Assembly (NCBI GenBank): GCA_033065855.1
Contig: JAVXUO010002555.1
Location: 1 to 64,000 of the forward strand
DNA: 64,000 bases
Source of the DNA: Escallonia rubra
Taxonomy: Eukaryota > Streptophyta > Magnoliopsida > Escalloniales > Escalloniaceae
Direction of reading: 5' to 3'
Shown here piece by piece: positions 24,416 through 34,875 of the stretch. Each line of letters starts with the position of its first letter. Positions within the stretch are counted from its first letter, which is position 1. The notes beneath the pieces are model-generated. The model ran no database searches. It had not been told where the DNA came from and worked only from the letters and a program-made list of their open reading frames with translations. Made by a program: the position numbers and the translations under genes.

Positions 24416-25199
24416 TCGACGTCCGTTGGACGACGATGAGATCCAGCGCATTGCTACAGTGGTGGTGAGGATGATCAGGGAGTAGGGTACCGCTGTTGGA
24501 CATGCCTAGCCGGCCCCAGATCAGCAGGATCCAGATCCGGGACTCGGTAACCCCTGATGAGCCTCTTCTCATGCCCGTTCCTAGCTTCCCCCCACCCCCC
24601 CTCGCACCCGGCTTGTACTCTTCTCCCCTCCCCTAACCAGCTGTATCCGGTTCCCGGCTTGTACGTAATGAGTCTTTTTTATAATAAATATTTTTTATGA
24701 TTGATTATATATATTTCTTTGTGTATTGATTATTGCGCGTTGTTGTTGAGAAATGAATTTTTATTACAGGTCAGGGTAATAGAAAAAAAAATTCAATTTT
24801 TTTTTACTTTTGGCGACGGATTAATTCCGTAGCTAAAAGTGTTCATACTATTAGTTAATTAGCGACGGAATATTCCGTCACTAAATAATCTTTTTAGCGA
24901 CGGAATATTCCGTCTCTAAAACATTTATTCTGTCGCTAATTTAACAAAAAGAAAATAAATTAAAATACTTGAAATATAATTAAAGACGGATATTCCGTCG
25001 CTAATTAAAAATAAATTCGTCGCAAAAACTTACATATTTGACGACAGATTTGAAAATTTCGTCGCTAAACTATTAGTAACGGACTTTTATACGAGGGACT
25101 TTTAGCGACGGTAAATCAGTCACTAATTGTTTTAGCAACGAATTTTAGGCTTTTAGCGACGGATTTACCCGTCGCTAAAAGCCTTTTTTTCTTGTAGTG

Positions 25200-25924
25200 T
25201 TCCCACGTCCGACACAATCACAAACAAAGCACAGTTACTAGTATAGAAGCCTACTGCAAATTCTGACGCATCCAAGTCAAACAAACTGCCATAACATAAA
25301 AGAAAATAACCTATCATCAATACATTACCCAAAAAATGGGAAACACTACGCAAATAATGAAACATTGAATGGGCAGGATTGAAGAATTGTTTGTTATCGG
25401 GCTCTCTTAACTTTGTTTTGACACTCCTTCTATACATTGAGCTCCAAAAGAAAATAATTACATTTTGATTAGACACGGAGATTTGGGCCGAGAAAAATTT
25501 AAACAACGAGATTTTTTAATACGACATTTGCATGACAATTTTGTAATACGTTATTGTGGCTGCATTATTTTAATTTTCCTTCCAATGCTTCATAATTTTC
25601 TTATGTAAACTACTAGTCCCCTTAATCTAATTAAACAAGTTCTTTTTGTCGTAAAATTCTTTACCGATTAAACTCACCAAAAAGGAAATCCTTTTTCAGA
25701 TCTATAACATTTTTTAACGGCTAGGGCTGGAACTCTCACTTATGACAAAAAGAGGTTGATAATCACAAGACAAATGGATAGAAAATTTCACTCTCTGTAG
25801 AAAAGCTCAAATAGCTAAATAAAATGTAAATATTAATTTCTTGCCCAATTCACTAAAGTAGAAAAAGTCCTTTGGTGGTTCTGAATCTATGTACCAAAAA
25901 GCCAAAGGCTAAGACGTAACTTAT
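25200..25924. other. Intergenic DNA with a short hydrophobic minus frame
   Basis: A minus-strand frame at 25165-25506 encodes a hydrophobic stretch (FLGNVLMIGYFLLCYGSLF), but it runs into the CACTA end and shows no family features. The rest is AT-rich and unassigned. Confidence 0.3.
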
Positions 25925-25926
25925 TA

Positions 25927-26283
25927 TTTCTTCCATCCCACATAAATTGATTATATATATTTTTTGAGCAGTCCCACAAAAATTGATCACTTCCAAATTA
26001 GAAAAAATTATGTAGTTATTTTTACATATTTACTTTTTTTATATTTTTTTTCTTCTATTTTTCTATTCACATTTAACTTTCCACTACTTCATTTTCTCTA
26101 ACCCGTCTTCTTACACTTTATTATTTTATTTCTCTCTCCACACTTAACACTCCACTAATTAATTTTATTTATCTTAATTCACTCTCTTTTCCCTCTCTGT
26201 AAAATAAACAACACACAATATATAATTAATTTTTTTAATATGCGTGCAAAATCAAACCGAGCGATTTATGTGAGACGGATTAT
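25927..26283. mobile_element. Stowaway-type MITE, copy 2 of the 8220 family
   Basis: The 357-bp element is flanked by TA (25925-25926 and 26284-26285). Its left end is TTTCTTCCATCCCACATAAA and the right end in complement is ATAATCCGTCTCACATAAAT. The interior matches the element at 8220-8587 over ATTGATCACTTCCAAATTAG and ATTATGTAGTTATTTTTACA, so both derive from one family. It is non-coding. Confidence 0.83.
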
Positions 26284-26439
26284 TAGTTGAATCGGTTGCC
26301 TGCCACGGTGAAACAGCAGCCTTTTCACGAATGACAGCTAGCTCCGGCCAGCGGCAAGAGAGCCCATATCGCCGACATTCAAAAGAGTCAATAAATAAAT
26401 AAAATAAAATAAAGTAAAAGAAGCAACGCCTAACATTAT

Positions 26440-27056
26440 TACTGTGCGCAGTGTGGGGGCATCCCCCCACCCACCCGCCCCTCTTCCTATTCCAGATATT
26501 TTCTCTCCTCTCCTCTCCTCTCTTCTCTTCTCTCCCCCCCCCCTCTCTATATATATTATATATTATATATGTATGTTTCACCGGCACGTTTTCCGGCCGC
26601 CATGCATACGCCGGTTAATTTTCCGAATATCTCTCTGTATCATTCCGTCAGTCATCTGCTTCATTTCTTGGAATTAAGATCGTGATTCCGGTGAATCGCC
26701 GGTCGACGCTCGTCTTTAGCACCGCAATGCTGATGCATGCGCACGTACGGCGGTAAAATCCGTTCCTTTTCGCCTGGTTCTCCGTTAGACTATATTGAAA
26801 ATGGAGGAACAATTGTCAGGTTTTTCTTTTCGTTTTCTCGTGAAACCAAAACGGACTTCTGCCTTTCCTTCTAAACAACCGTCTCGTTTAATGCAACCTA
26901 GCGAAGGAAAAACGATAAAATTAAGCACAAGTTGTTCGTATTAATGCTGACTTTTTACTTATTTTCTTTTTGTTGTTTTTGTTTTGGAATGTTTGTAGAC
27001 GGTGTTAGAAGGAAAAGTCGATCATGATCTGATGCGGCCTGCCTTTAGTCTTTCCG
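26440..27056 (+). promoter_or_regulatory. Possible promoter and leader exons of an unidentified transcript
   Basis: Pyrimidine-rich DNA (CTCTCCTCTCCTCTCTTC) is followed by a TATA-rich stretch near 26548-26570. A GC-richer leader-like segment comes next (26575-26818) and ends CAG|GTTTTTC. A second segment (27000-27055) is bounded by TTTGTAG and CCG|GTAAGG. Joining them after ATG 26802 gives a stop within 16 codons, so no protein is supported. This could be a 5' UTR of a gene since destroyed, a non-coding transcript, or coincidence. Confidence 0.25.
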
Positions 27057-28879
27057 GTAAGGCTCATTCTTTTTACTCTCTTTTTTGAGTTTGTTTTGTT
27101 CTCTCATTGACGCGATGTTACGCCTTTTACCTTAATTGTCTCACCTGGACATTATAGCTTAGGATTCTTTAATAGTTGAAATGTAATGATCAGGGCATAA
27201 ACCCCAGTTTCTCTCAAACATGCTCACATCGTAAATTTAGTTTTTGATTTGGTTCTGAGCAGGTTTAATTTTGTGAGCTCTATACACAAGTTGCTTGTGC
27301 ATAATATGCATGAAGGCGTGTGTCCGTTAAATTGGTTCTCGCACTCGCTTGATAAAAATAAATCACGCCATAGGATAACTATTTGATTTTTTATTGGTCT
27401 GTGAAGTATGGGTTAGAAGCACTTATGCGTATAAGGCGCACGGTAAGTAAACTTTGTTAAGAGGAATTAAAAATAATTTACAGCATTCGATGTGAAGAGG
27501 ATGCCTTACCATGATACTAGTGATTGAATATCCCTGTAACCGTGTTAATCTTGGTAGCTCACCAATTTGCAACACTGTTATGGACTATGGAGGTAACAAG
27601 TCATGATTTTCGTTTTTTGGTATTGTTTGAATTAATTGACTGATTTAATTATCGGTAAACTATGTATTGAAATTCAAGTGAAGAAATATGGAGATCAAAG
27701 CTGACACTAACAGGCACGATACACCACATTTAGCTTGGGAAATCCTTACAGAAGTAGGAAATGAAATTCTGCAATAATATGCTTTGTAAACGATAGGGGA
27801 GAGGAGTGATGTTTGCATAAATATGGGAAAGTCATTCCGGAGAATGCCGACGAGGGTCTATTTATGTGACACAGGTTGATGGTCCTTTGGCATATGTACT
27901 ACGATGGATAGAGGCGTGAAACATTTGCCTATCAGGTGGTGGAATTTTAGATCTTAACTATCCGAGTACTAATTAGATAGGCTGCGCCGGAAAAAATTTG
28001 TGGAGCATAGAATAGTGGAGAGGCAAACAAAGATACGCTTGGGTGATAATAATATTGATGTGGTTCAAAACATGAATGATGGATCAACAATTAGTTTGTG
28101 AATATCTTGTAAAACTTGTCAAAGTTTAGCTGTAAGTCCTCGTTCAGTTCCTTAATTGGTTTATTAACCGATGATGCTAGAACATTGATTAATAGAGTGT
28201 TGGAGTTTCATAGTAACAATTTCCAAACCAAAGGTTGTTACTTTAGTGTGACTAGGTGTAAACAGAGTGAAACTCTGGTGATAGTTGGAGTATCATTAAA
28301 GTAAATATGCACCTCAGTAAATGTAGGAGTAGAACCAAGGGGTAAACTTATTAATGGCAGGCAAATGGCGCCTAAGGATGAAGTTCCCTGTATCTTTAAA
28401 ACCGTTTTGCACGAGGAATGAGACATTAATGAAACTGTTGCCTGTAGAATGGGAGCGTGTTTGATAGTGTTGTAAGTGTTCCTAGTTGTACGGCCTTTTT
28501 CCTATAATAAGTTTTTGTCTAATAGGAGGGACTGTGCCTTGCATAGTCCACTCCAATGTGTATAAGAGACTGAAAATCATCAAAGATTAGTTAGAAGACT
28601 TTCCGTTTAAGCAAAGCTTAGTATGAACGCGATTGGCTAATATCATGTGGGCATAATTGCTGATCTTATTAGAGTTACATGCGGTCCTCAAAAGAGCAAC
28701 CAGTGAAGCCCCAATGGACAGAGTAATAAGACTGCATAAAGAGCTATGCTTAAATAAGCCCTGTGATAGTATCTGAAAATGCTTTGCAGGATAGTACTTT
28801 GATCAACACTTGATAGAGAAAACAATTGTCACCAGAACCATAGCAAAAACTAAAGCCACAAGTTTGGAGGCAAGAACTT
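27057..28879. other. Intergenic DNA, probable LINE debris
   Basis: No intact gene. Around 27990-28070 a plus-strand stretch could read as decayed LINE coding sequence (ERQTKIRLGDNNIDVVQ). Short frames at 28116-28304 and its antisense are unconvincing. I assign nothing firmly. Confidence 0.3.
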
Positions 28880-29640
28880 TGGCAAACTTTGGGATTTTTG
28901 AGGGTTTTCATTGGAGGTTGGAGACCAAGAATTGTCAAGTTGCCCAATCATTTCATGTCTCTCTGTTTGATCCCGGCCCTTACTGCGGAGAAGAAAAGCT
29001 TCCTTGGCAAAAGTTCATTGGAGTCACTTTGGTCAATTGCAAAGTGGTGTACACACCTACTACTGATGGTGGGTTTTAAGAAGTTGAGCACCTTAAATGT
29101 GTGTCCCTGCTTGCTTAGTGGCTTTGGAAATATACGGTGGAGCGGTGGCATTGTGGAGGAGAATTATCATCGGAAATTTTTTGGGGCTGGTGACAGCTTT
29201 TGGGCTTCTAAGCAGATATCTGGAGCCCATGGGTGTAGTTTGTGGGTAGGCATAATGAGGGGTGGATTTGTTTGCAGCATATATACTTTTGATGGTTTGG
29301 ATTGGATGGGGCCCGGGTATGGTTTTGGAAGGACATTTAGTGTGGAGAGAAGGAGCTATGTAAGACCTTTTTGTTACTCTTTTGCTGGCCATGAAGAAGG
29401 AGGTGAGGGTGGAAGAGGTGCTTTTGGGCTTGCCCGAGGTGTTTATTGGAATCCAGTGTTTCATAGGAATTCCAGGATTGTTGGTTGGATGTTGTTCCTG
29501 ATTTCCTTTAGAGGCTTTAGACAGTGCGGACTTATAGTGACGGGGATGACAAAGTGGTATGCAAGGTGGATCCCTGGGGGTTCTTTGCTAGATTGGAAGA
29601 CTGAGCTTTATTGTAAGACATCAAAGTCATACTATGAAGT
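28880..29640 (+). mobile_element. L1-type LINE fragment (3' part of ORF2)
   Basis: An open stretch of about 256 codons, with frame changes, resembles the region after the L1 reverse transcriptase: KKLSTLNVC, then KFFGAGDSFWASKQISGAHG, CSLWVGIMRGG and SKSYYEVFN. It matches the same part of the fragment at 38879-39763 (the SLWxGIxKG block). There is no RT core and no clear tail. The copy is dead. Confidence 0.75.
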
Positions 29641-31020
29641 GTTTAACTTTACAATCTAGGTTGGTGGTGCTGGACATATATATCAGAGATGGAACATGAA
29701 CCTTAAAAGGTTTGAGGTCCTATTCTTAAAGAAACTTGGTAGTGGAATAAGGTGTTACAATAAGCAATCTAGTCTAGGAGAGAATGTTTAAAGGGTTGCA
29801 GGAGTGCAGGAATGAGGAGAATTTTGGGAAGTACCAGTGAGCTAAATGAGAAACAAAACAACGCATGTAGGAAAAAAGGCATATAGCTTGTTTGCGAGTT
29901 TTTTTTAGGAGAGAAAGGGAAGGAAAAGAAAGGAAAGTGACTCATTTCCTCTCTTTTCTCTAGTTTGTGAGTTTTTTTAAGGAGAGAAAATAAGAGAAAG
30001 GGAAGGAAAGTTTGGGCTTCTTTTGTCTCTAAATCTTTCCTCCCAAAATTGGGAAGAAATGGAGAGAAAGAAAACTCTCATAAGTAACATTTTTATAATG
30101 CCCGTACTACCCTTGAGACACTGAAGACTAAATTTTTAATTACTTTGGTTTTAGGGTATCTTATAGGAGCTTACCACTTTATTTACAATCAAATGATTGT
30201 TTTTAGATGTTATAGTTGACTCATAACTGATTATTTTGTTTTTGGCGTGACATTAATTAGATTTGGATGTTGGGATGCTTGTGGTCAACTCATGGCTATT
30301 TTTATTTTTTACATGGTAACATTAATCAACTATGTAAGGCTTATGACATTAGTATGATATATATTTTGCATGATTTATCGTAAACTAATTTGTTTTCCCA
30401 ACGAAATCATGTTTTTTTTTCTTAGGATTATACATTCATAGTGTTTGTTAGAATTATCACAATATAATATAAGGGTATATACGTAATCGGGTGGCTTTTC
30501 TTTTCTTTTCTGCTGAACTCACAAACAAGAGAAAATAATGATACTTTCTTTTCTCTCTTAAACTCACAAACAAGAGGAAGGATAATTGTCTTCCCTTCTC
30601 TTCTTTTCTCTTCTCTTCCCTTCTCTTCCTTTCTTTTCTTTTCTCTCATCTCAAAATTCGCAAACAATAGAGTTTTGAAATATTTGAAAAGTTGGGTACT
30701 AAAAAGGGTTAGAAATGATGTACAAGCTAACTAAGCTAAGAGGAACGTGAGGCAGATGCTTCAATCATATAAAGTGTATCAAGGATGACAATCCGAGACT
30801 ATTAGCAAAAGAAGATAAGTTTTGAGAAAGATGGAGAGCTTACTTCGATAAACTGTTTGATAAACCAGAGATAATTTTGGAGAGCATGGTGATTCACTTG
30901 ATGTTTCCAATGGGATGTCCTTATGTTTGTTGTGGAGATGTTTTGAGGACGGCTGAAGGTCTAGAAAATATGGGGTGGAAGTTGGCACGTCTGTGCCTTT
31001 TTGGGTCGATCTAGGAGGAA
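29641..31020 (+). mobile_element. RTE-type LINE fragment split by a MITE-like element
   Basis: Two parts of one degenerate non-LTR polymerase ORF. Before the break (about 29700-29887): KETWWWNK and FGKYQ, the linker between endonuclease and RT. After it (30668-31020): FEKLGTKKG, NHIKCIKDDNPRLLAKED and ERWRAYFDKLFD, the N-terminal RT signature of RTE-like plant LINEs. Stops and shifts are frequent. The same IKCIKDEN motif occurs at about 38370, so this is the same family. Confidence 0.72.
29888..30667. mobile_element. Palindromic MITE-like insertion in RTE LINE
   Basis: About 780 bp. The outer ends are TTGTTTGCGAGTTTTTTTAG and, in complement from the right, TTGTTTGCGAATTTTGAGAT. Both lead into purine-rich AGAGAAAGGGAAGGAAAAG-like arms. 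A second inner copy of each arm is present (29970 and 30500-30560, CTAGTTTGTGAG / CTCACAAACAAG), so the terminal arm is duplicated on both sides. A TAG trinucleotide flanks each end approximately. The superfamily is undecided. Confidence 0.6.
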
Positions 31021-33877
31021 AGCAATAGAGGCACGTTTGGGAAGGAGCTTCAAATTCACCATTTGGATATTTCTTTTTGACCCTCCTTTTTTCTACTGAA
31101 GAAGATTATCAAGAAAATGGTATGTATTGATCTTGTTAGTGAGTTTTGCCTTGCAGCTGCCTTGTAGTAATTTTCTTGTTAGCTGTGGCCCATGGTTGAG
31201 CTTTTAAGAACTGTTGTGATTGCTTCCGTGTCGTAGGTTTTGCCTGGATGGGTGAGCTGCGGCATCCTGGGCCAATTTCTTCTCTTTTCCTTTCCTTTGC
31301 TTCGTGTATACGTTTTATAATGCAAATGGTACTCGTTTATATTTGCGCTAACGTGGGATTTGTTTAAAGTAAAGCAGTTTGCGAAGCGCATGATGCCTAG
31401 GTATAGGGAGTTGTCTCTTCTAGTTATTTTCCCCCTTCATTTTCTTCACTTGTAATGTTTATTTAACTGCAACAAGAATTTTTAAATAAATTTAGTCGAT
31501 CCAAAGTCTGCAGAACTTGTAACTACCATGGAATTGTTGTGCGTCTGATAGGTAATTGGCAAATGCTTCCTATTACAAACCTGTCTTGCATATCTTACTG
31601 CTTCTCTTCCACTTTCTTAAATCTTAGGTTTAGATCCCAGACTAAGCAGTCAAATATACAATTAAAGGAGGCACTAGCCTTAGTTTTACTTTTATCTGCT
31701 GTCAACTTTCCGGAAGCTATGAGTGTTTATTCTTCTTCTTCCTGTTTTTTTGTAAGCTTGAGTCTCAAATGTTTTCCAAAACCTTGGTAAATGCCTAAAC
31801 CAGGTACTTGCATTTGTGCTGTATGCTATTTAGTCTTTAATCTTGACCCATGACCCTGTAAAGATGACCCTAGTAAATCAGTTTTGGCTTTTGCCATTAG
31901 AAGAAAAGCTGCATTATTAAGTTTATAATACGGTTTATTTCTTACAACTTCTGAAGCACTATGGTTGGACTTGCAGTATGTGTGCAGCCAGAGAGTCTTA
32001 AGTTATGTGCACTTAATTTTTCTGTCCTTTTTTCATCTGGAAAATATATTTTTGTTGAAGCACATCAAGCTTATGCGGCCTTGCTTTGACTATTTCCAGA
32101 ATTAACCTATTACAGTGATTGTTGGCGTTGCCACAATTTACAAGCTTCATCTCTAACCATCTGGTGGTTGGAGAGTTGCTAGTATGATACGAACAACATT
32201 TTCTTTGTTAGACTCTACGGCTTCATGTAGTTTTAGCGCTTTTTGTGAGGCTATTTATTTCCTCTACCTTTTTTTCCCTATTAGGTTGATGTGGCTTTGT
32301 TTAGACTTGAAGCTGGACGCCGCTACCTCGCCAGTGAGTTGTCCGTTGAAATTCCAATCAATTGTTAGTATTTAAGCTTGCGCATAGTCTCACCTTTGTA
32401 TTATGACACAGAATGTCCGCTGATTGCATTGATTAAGGATGCTCACAGAGTTTAATGGGAATTTGGTTGACATTCAACTTTGATTTTTTGATTTCTGTGA
32501 TCCAAGTTATAGTACCTGCCATGTTTGCCTTCTATGAAAACATATTTTTGGCATGGGGTGCACTTCCTTTCAACGCCATATAATAGAACCTACCTAACAA
32601 AGGGAAAACCACCTTTAGTTTTAGCATTACGTTTTAAGAAAGTAAGTGAACAAAGAGAAGAGATATATTAAAAATTGACCAGCAGATTTCATGTTAAACC
32701 TTTATTATTATGTACAAACACAATAGTACCCCAAACAGTTAGTGCAATCGAACCCAAATGATGTACAAGAAAAATATCTAATATCCTTTTGGACCTTTTT
32801 TATTCAGCTTACAGTTTCTTGTCATGGGCAGTTGTTTATCTTAATACTTGGAGCTGCTTGTTACTTGTCAAGAAATGTAATAATAAGAAGCTGCTTTTTT
32901 CTTCTAAGATGGATATGCTTCTTGGTTGTTCTAGTGTGTGGCTATTCTGCAATTTTATTAAGTGCAACCCTTCCTCGTCACGACGTTTGCCTAGGGTTTA
33001 TATCACAGTTTCTTTCTTGTTTATGTGTTTATGTAGTCTCTCATGTGGGTGCAGGTCTAGACCTTGCAGTGTGCAACGTAATTTTAATTTACCAATTTGT
33101 TCTCAAATGTTGAGTCCAAGCAAACTAATGAGGTATATAACCCTAAATTTTCCCTTTTATCTTTAGTAGTCCATCTTGAAGATTATGTAGCATGTATTTA
33201 TCGTCGCTGAACTGTCTCTATTGCTTTAGTTTTGGATTGAGTAAAGTAACTAACGTTGGTACTTTCAGTTGCTATGATTATATGGCTGTTAATTCTCCTT
33301 CATACATTCTTCTGTCTGTTCAATGAGTTTCTGTGTTACTATGAGATGGTTCATTTATGGATTGTGTTTTCAGTTTTAGACCACTTTTTTGATATTCCTG
33401 CATGCTCGTAGTTATGTTGTGTTCCAACAGATAAAATATGTACATTTATTTTCACCAAAATCTTTAGCAAGCCAGTACATGTACTTTTTTTGGAGGCATT
33501 CGTCCAAATAATGTCCAATCGAAGAAATGCGAGCAACTACAGAAGTTCTGACACGAGTGATTTAGGCATCTCTTTATTACTCTACATTTGACATCATCTT
33601 TATTTGCTTTTGATCTTAGACTATGCAGATGGATTCTTCAATCACCTCACCCATGTCATAGTTGATTGCGTGAATCATGCGAACTGAGTCTTTGCTCTGA
33701 ATGCTTGTGGTTCATATACCGCTTTCATAAGTAGAAGCACATCTAACCTCTTCCACAGATGATCTATCTTCTTTCTAGTGCAGCTGCAGTCTGCTGCAAT
33801 TTCACAAAGAATGTGGATAAAGATAACCACAAAGTGTACGGGAACTATTGGGTATATATTGTTATATAGACCAGGAT
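31021..33877. other. Region downstream of the MADS gene, no gene recognised
   Basis: This DNA lies between LINE debris and the MADS stop codon. The part nearest 33878 should include the MADS 3' UTR on the minus strand. Frames such as 32742-33113 and 32789-33166 overlap each other in different phases and have no family features. No tandem repeat or TIR pair was noticed. Confidence 0.4.
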
Positions 33878-34875
33878 TCACCCCAATTTTGTAGTTCCAG
33901 CTGTTGTTGCATAGTTTTGTTGCTGCGGCTGGCAAAGCTGGAGATAGGCTGGTGCGCATGGGTCCTCTTCTATACTTAAACCGTTTGTGAGAAGGGGGTT
34001 TCTGTTAGATCCGTCAGCACCCCTTGTTCCATAAGCCTGTCAAAAATGTTTTTGCTGAGAGTAACAGTGAAATATCTCTTTTTCCCATAGTCGACAAATA
34101 GAGGTCCTTTTTCTTTCTAAAGCTTGCGTTAGTTAGTCTAAACTAATACCTTCTTATACAGTTCCATATTTTCTTGGCGTATTTGGTTTACCTTCTTATA
34201 CAGTTCCACGTTTTCTTGGTGAATGAGGCTTCCCTGCGACAAACTAATGAAATTCAGCAAGTTGAAGATATTTATGTGGAAGGTAAAAGGACAATTGGTG
34301 GTCTCAGTTTATAGGGTTGACCTTTTGGTTTAGTTCTTCTATTTCATCCATTAAAACTTGATCCTACAGACAAAAACACTTCGTTAAAGCACATGCAGAA
34401 ATATTATATGGTCATAGAATGAGCATTTTGTACCTTTTTCATGCGGACTCCTCGAAGACTCATTTCCATTTGGTTCTCCAAATTCTGTAAATCTTTGACA
34501 CTCAAGCCAGAAAGCTCTTCACCCATCATTTGCCTGCAATTATCAGACCTATATGAAGGATGAATCTTTGAGAAGTACTGCAACTTATGCATTGCCTTCT
34601 TTGCATTATGATATTAGAAAAAGGAGGTGGATTGGTTTCTTTGTTCTTGAACTGGTGTATATAAGTGCTTCCACGGAATGCTTCGGATTCCACATATTAG
34701 ATTATTTCTGTCACATTTGTAGTAAAGTGTTCTCAGCTTTCTTATCATATACTTGGATAAATTCCTGTTAAAAGTTTTCTGTTGACAAGTTTTAGAAATA
34801 AAATACTTTATACCGATGATTCTCTTGCAGGTTCTGCAATTGTTGCCTCAATATTGCTGCCTCCCTTTGCCAGTA
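33878..34875 (-). other. Compact MADS exon cluster, exons 3-7
   Basis: The five downstream exons sit within 1 kb, separated by introns of 280, 70, 88 and 113 bp (34534-34813, 34364-34433, 34234-34321, 34037-34149). On the minus strand donors are GT and acceptors AG at each. The donor after ELNQK is GTCAAC, a weaker but acceptable site. This compactness contrasts sharply with introns 1 and 2. Confidence 0.9.

Larger units (their letters stand above)
21544..25199. mobile_element. Non-autonomous CACTA (En/Spm-like) element
   Basis: The 3656-bp element begins CACTACAAGGAAAAAGG and ends CCTTTTTTTCTTGTAGTG, giving about 30-bp inverted ends that run into TTTTAGCGACGG on both sides. Flanking trinucleotides are TCC (21541-21543) and TTC (25200-25202), an imperfect match to the 3-bp duplication expected of CACTA elements. 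Both subterminal regions (21544-21880 and 24800-25199) carry many direct and inverted TTTTAGCGACGGA copies, the usual transposase-binding array. The interior holds a C-rich leader-like block, a long minisatellite and a short coding relic (23919-24415). No full transposase is present, so movement would depend on one supplied elsewhere. Confidence 0.92.

Noticed and set aside
26802-27056. Protein-coding gene starting at ATG 26802
   Set aside because: The spliced frame reaches a stop after about 15 codons, and no alternative frame has a start.
33675-33959. Minus-strand 94-codon frame starting [10 protein letters not shown] as a gene
   Set aside because: It overlaps the last MADS exon in a different phase; the MADS frame (ending KLG, TGA at 33878-33880) is the one with family homology.
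33994-33998. Apparent frameshift at a G5 run in the last MADS exon
   Set aside because: Careful complementing showed that the five-base run keeps the frame ([11 protein letters not shown]); the first impression was a transcription slip, not a mutation.
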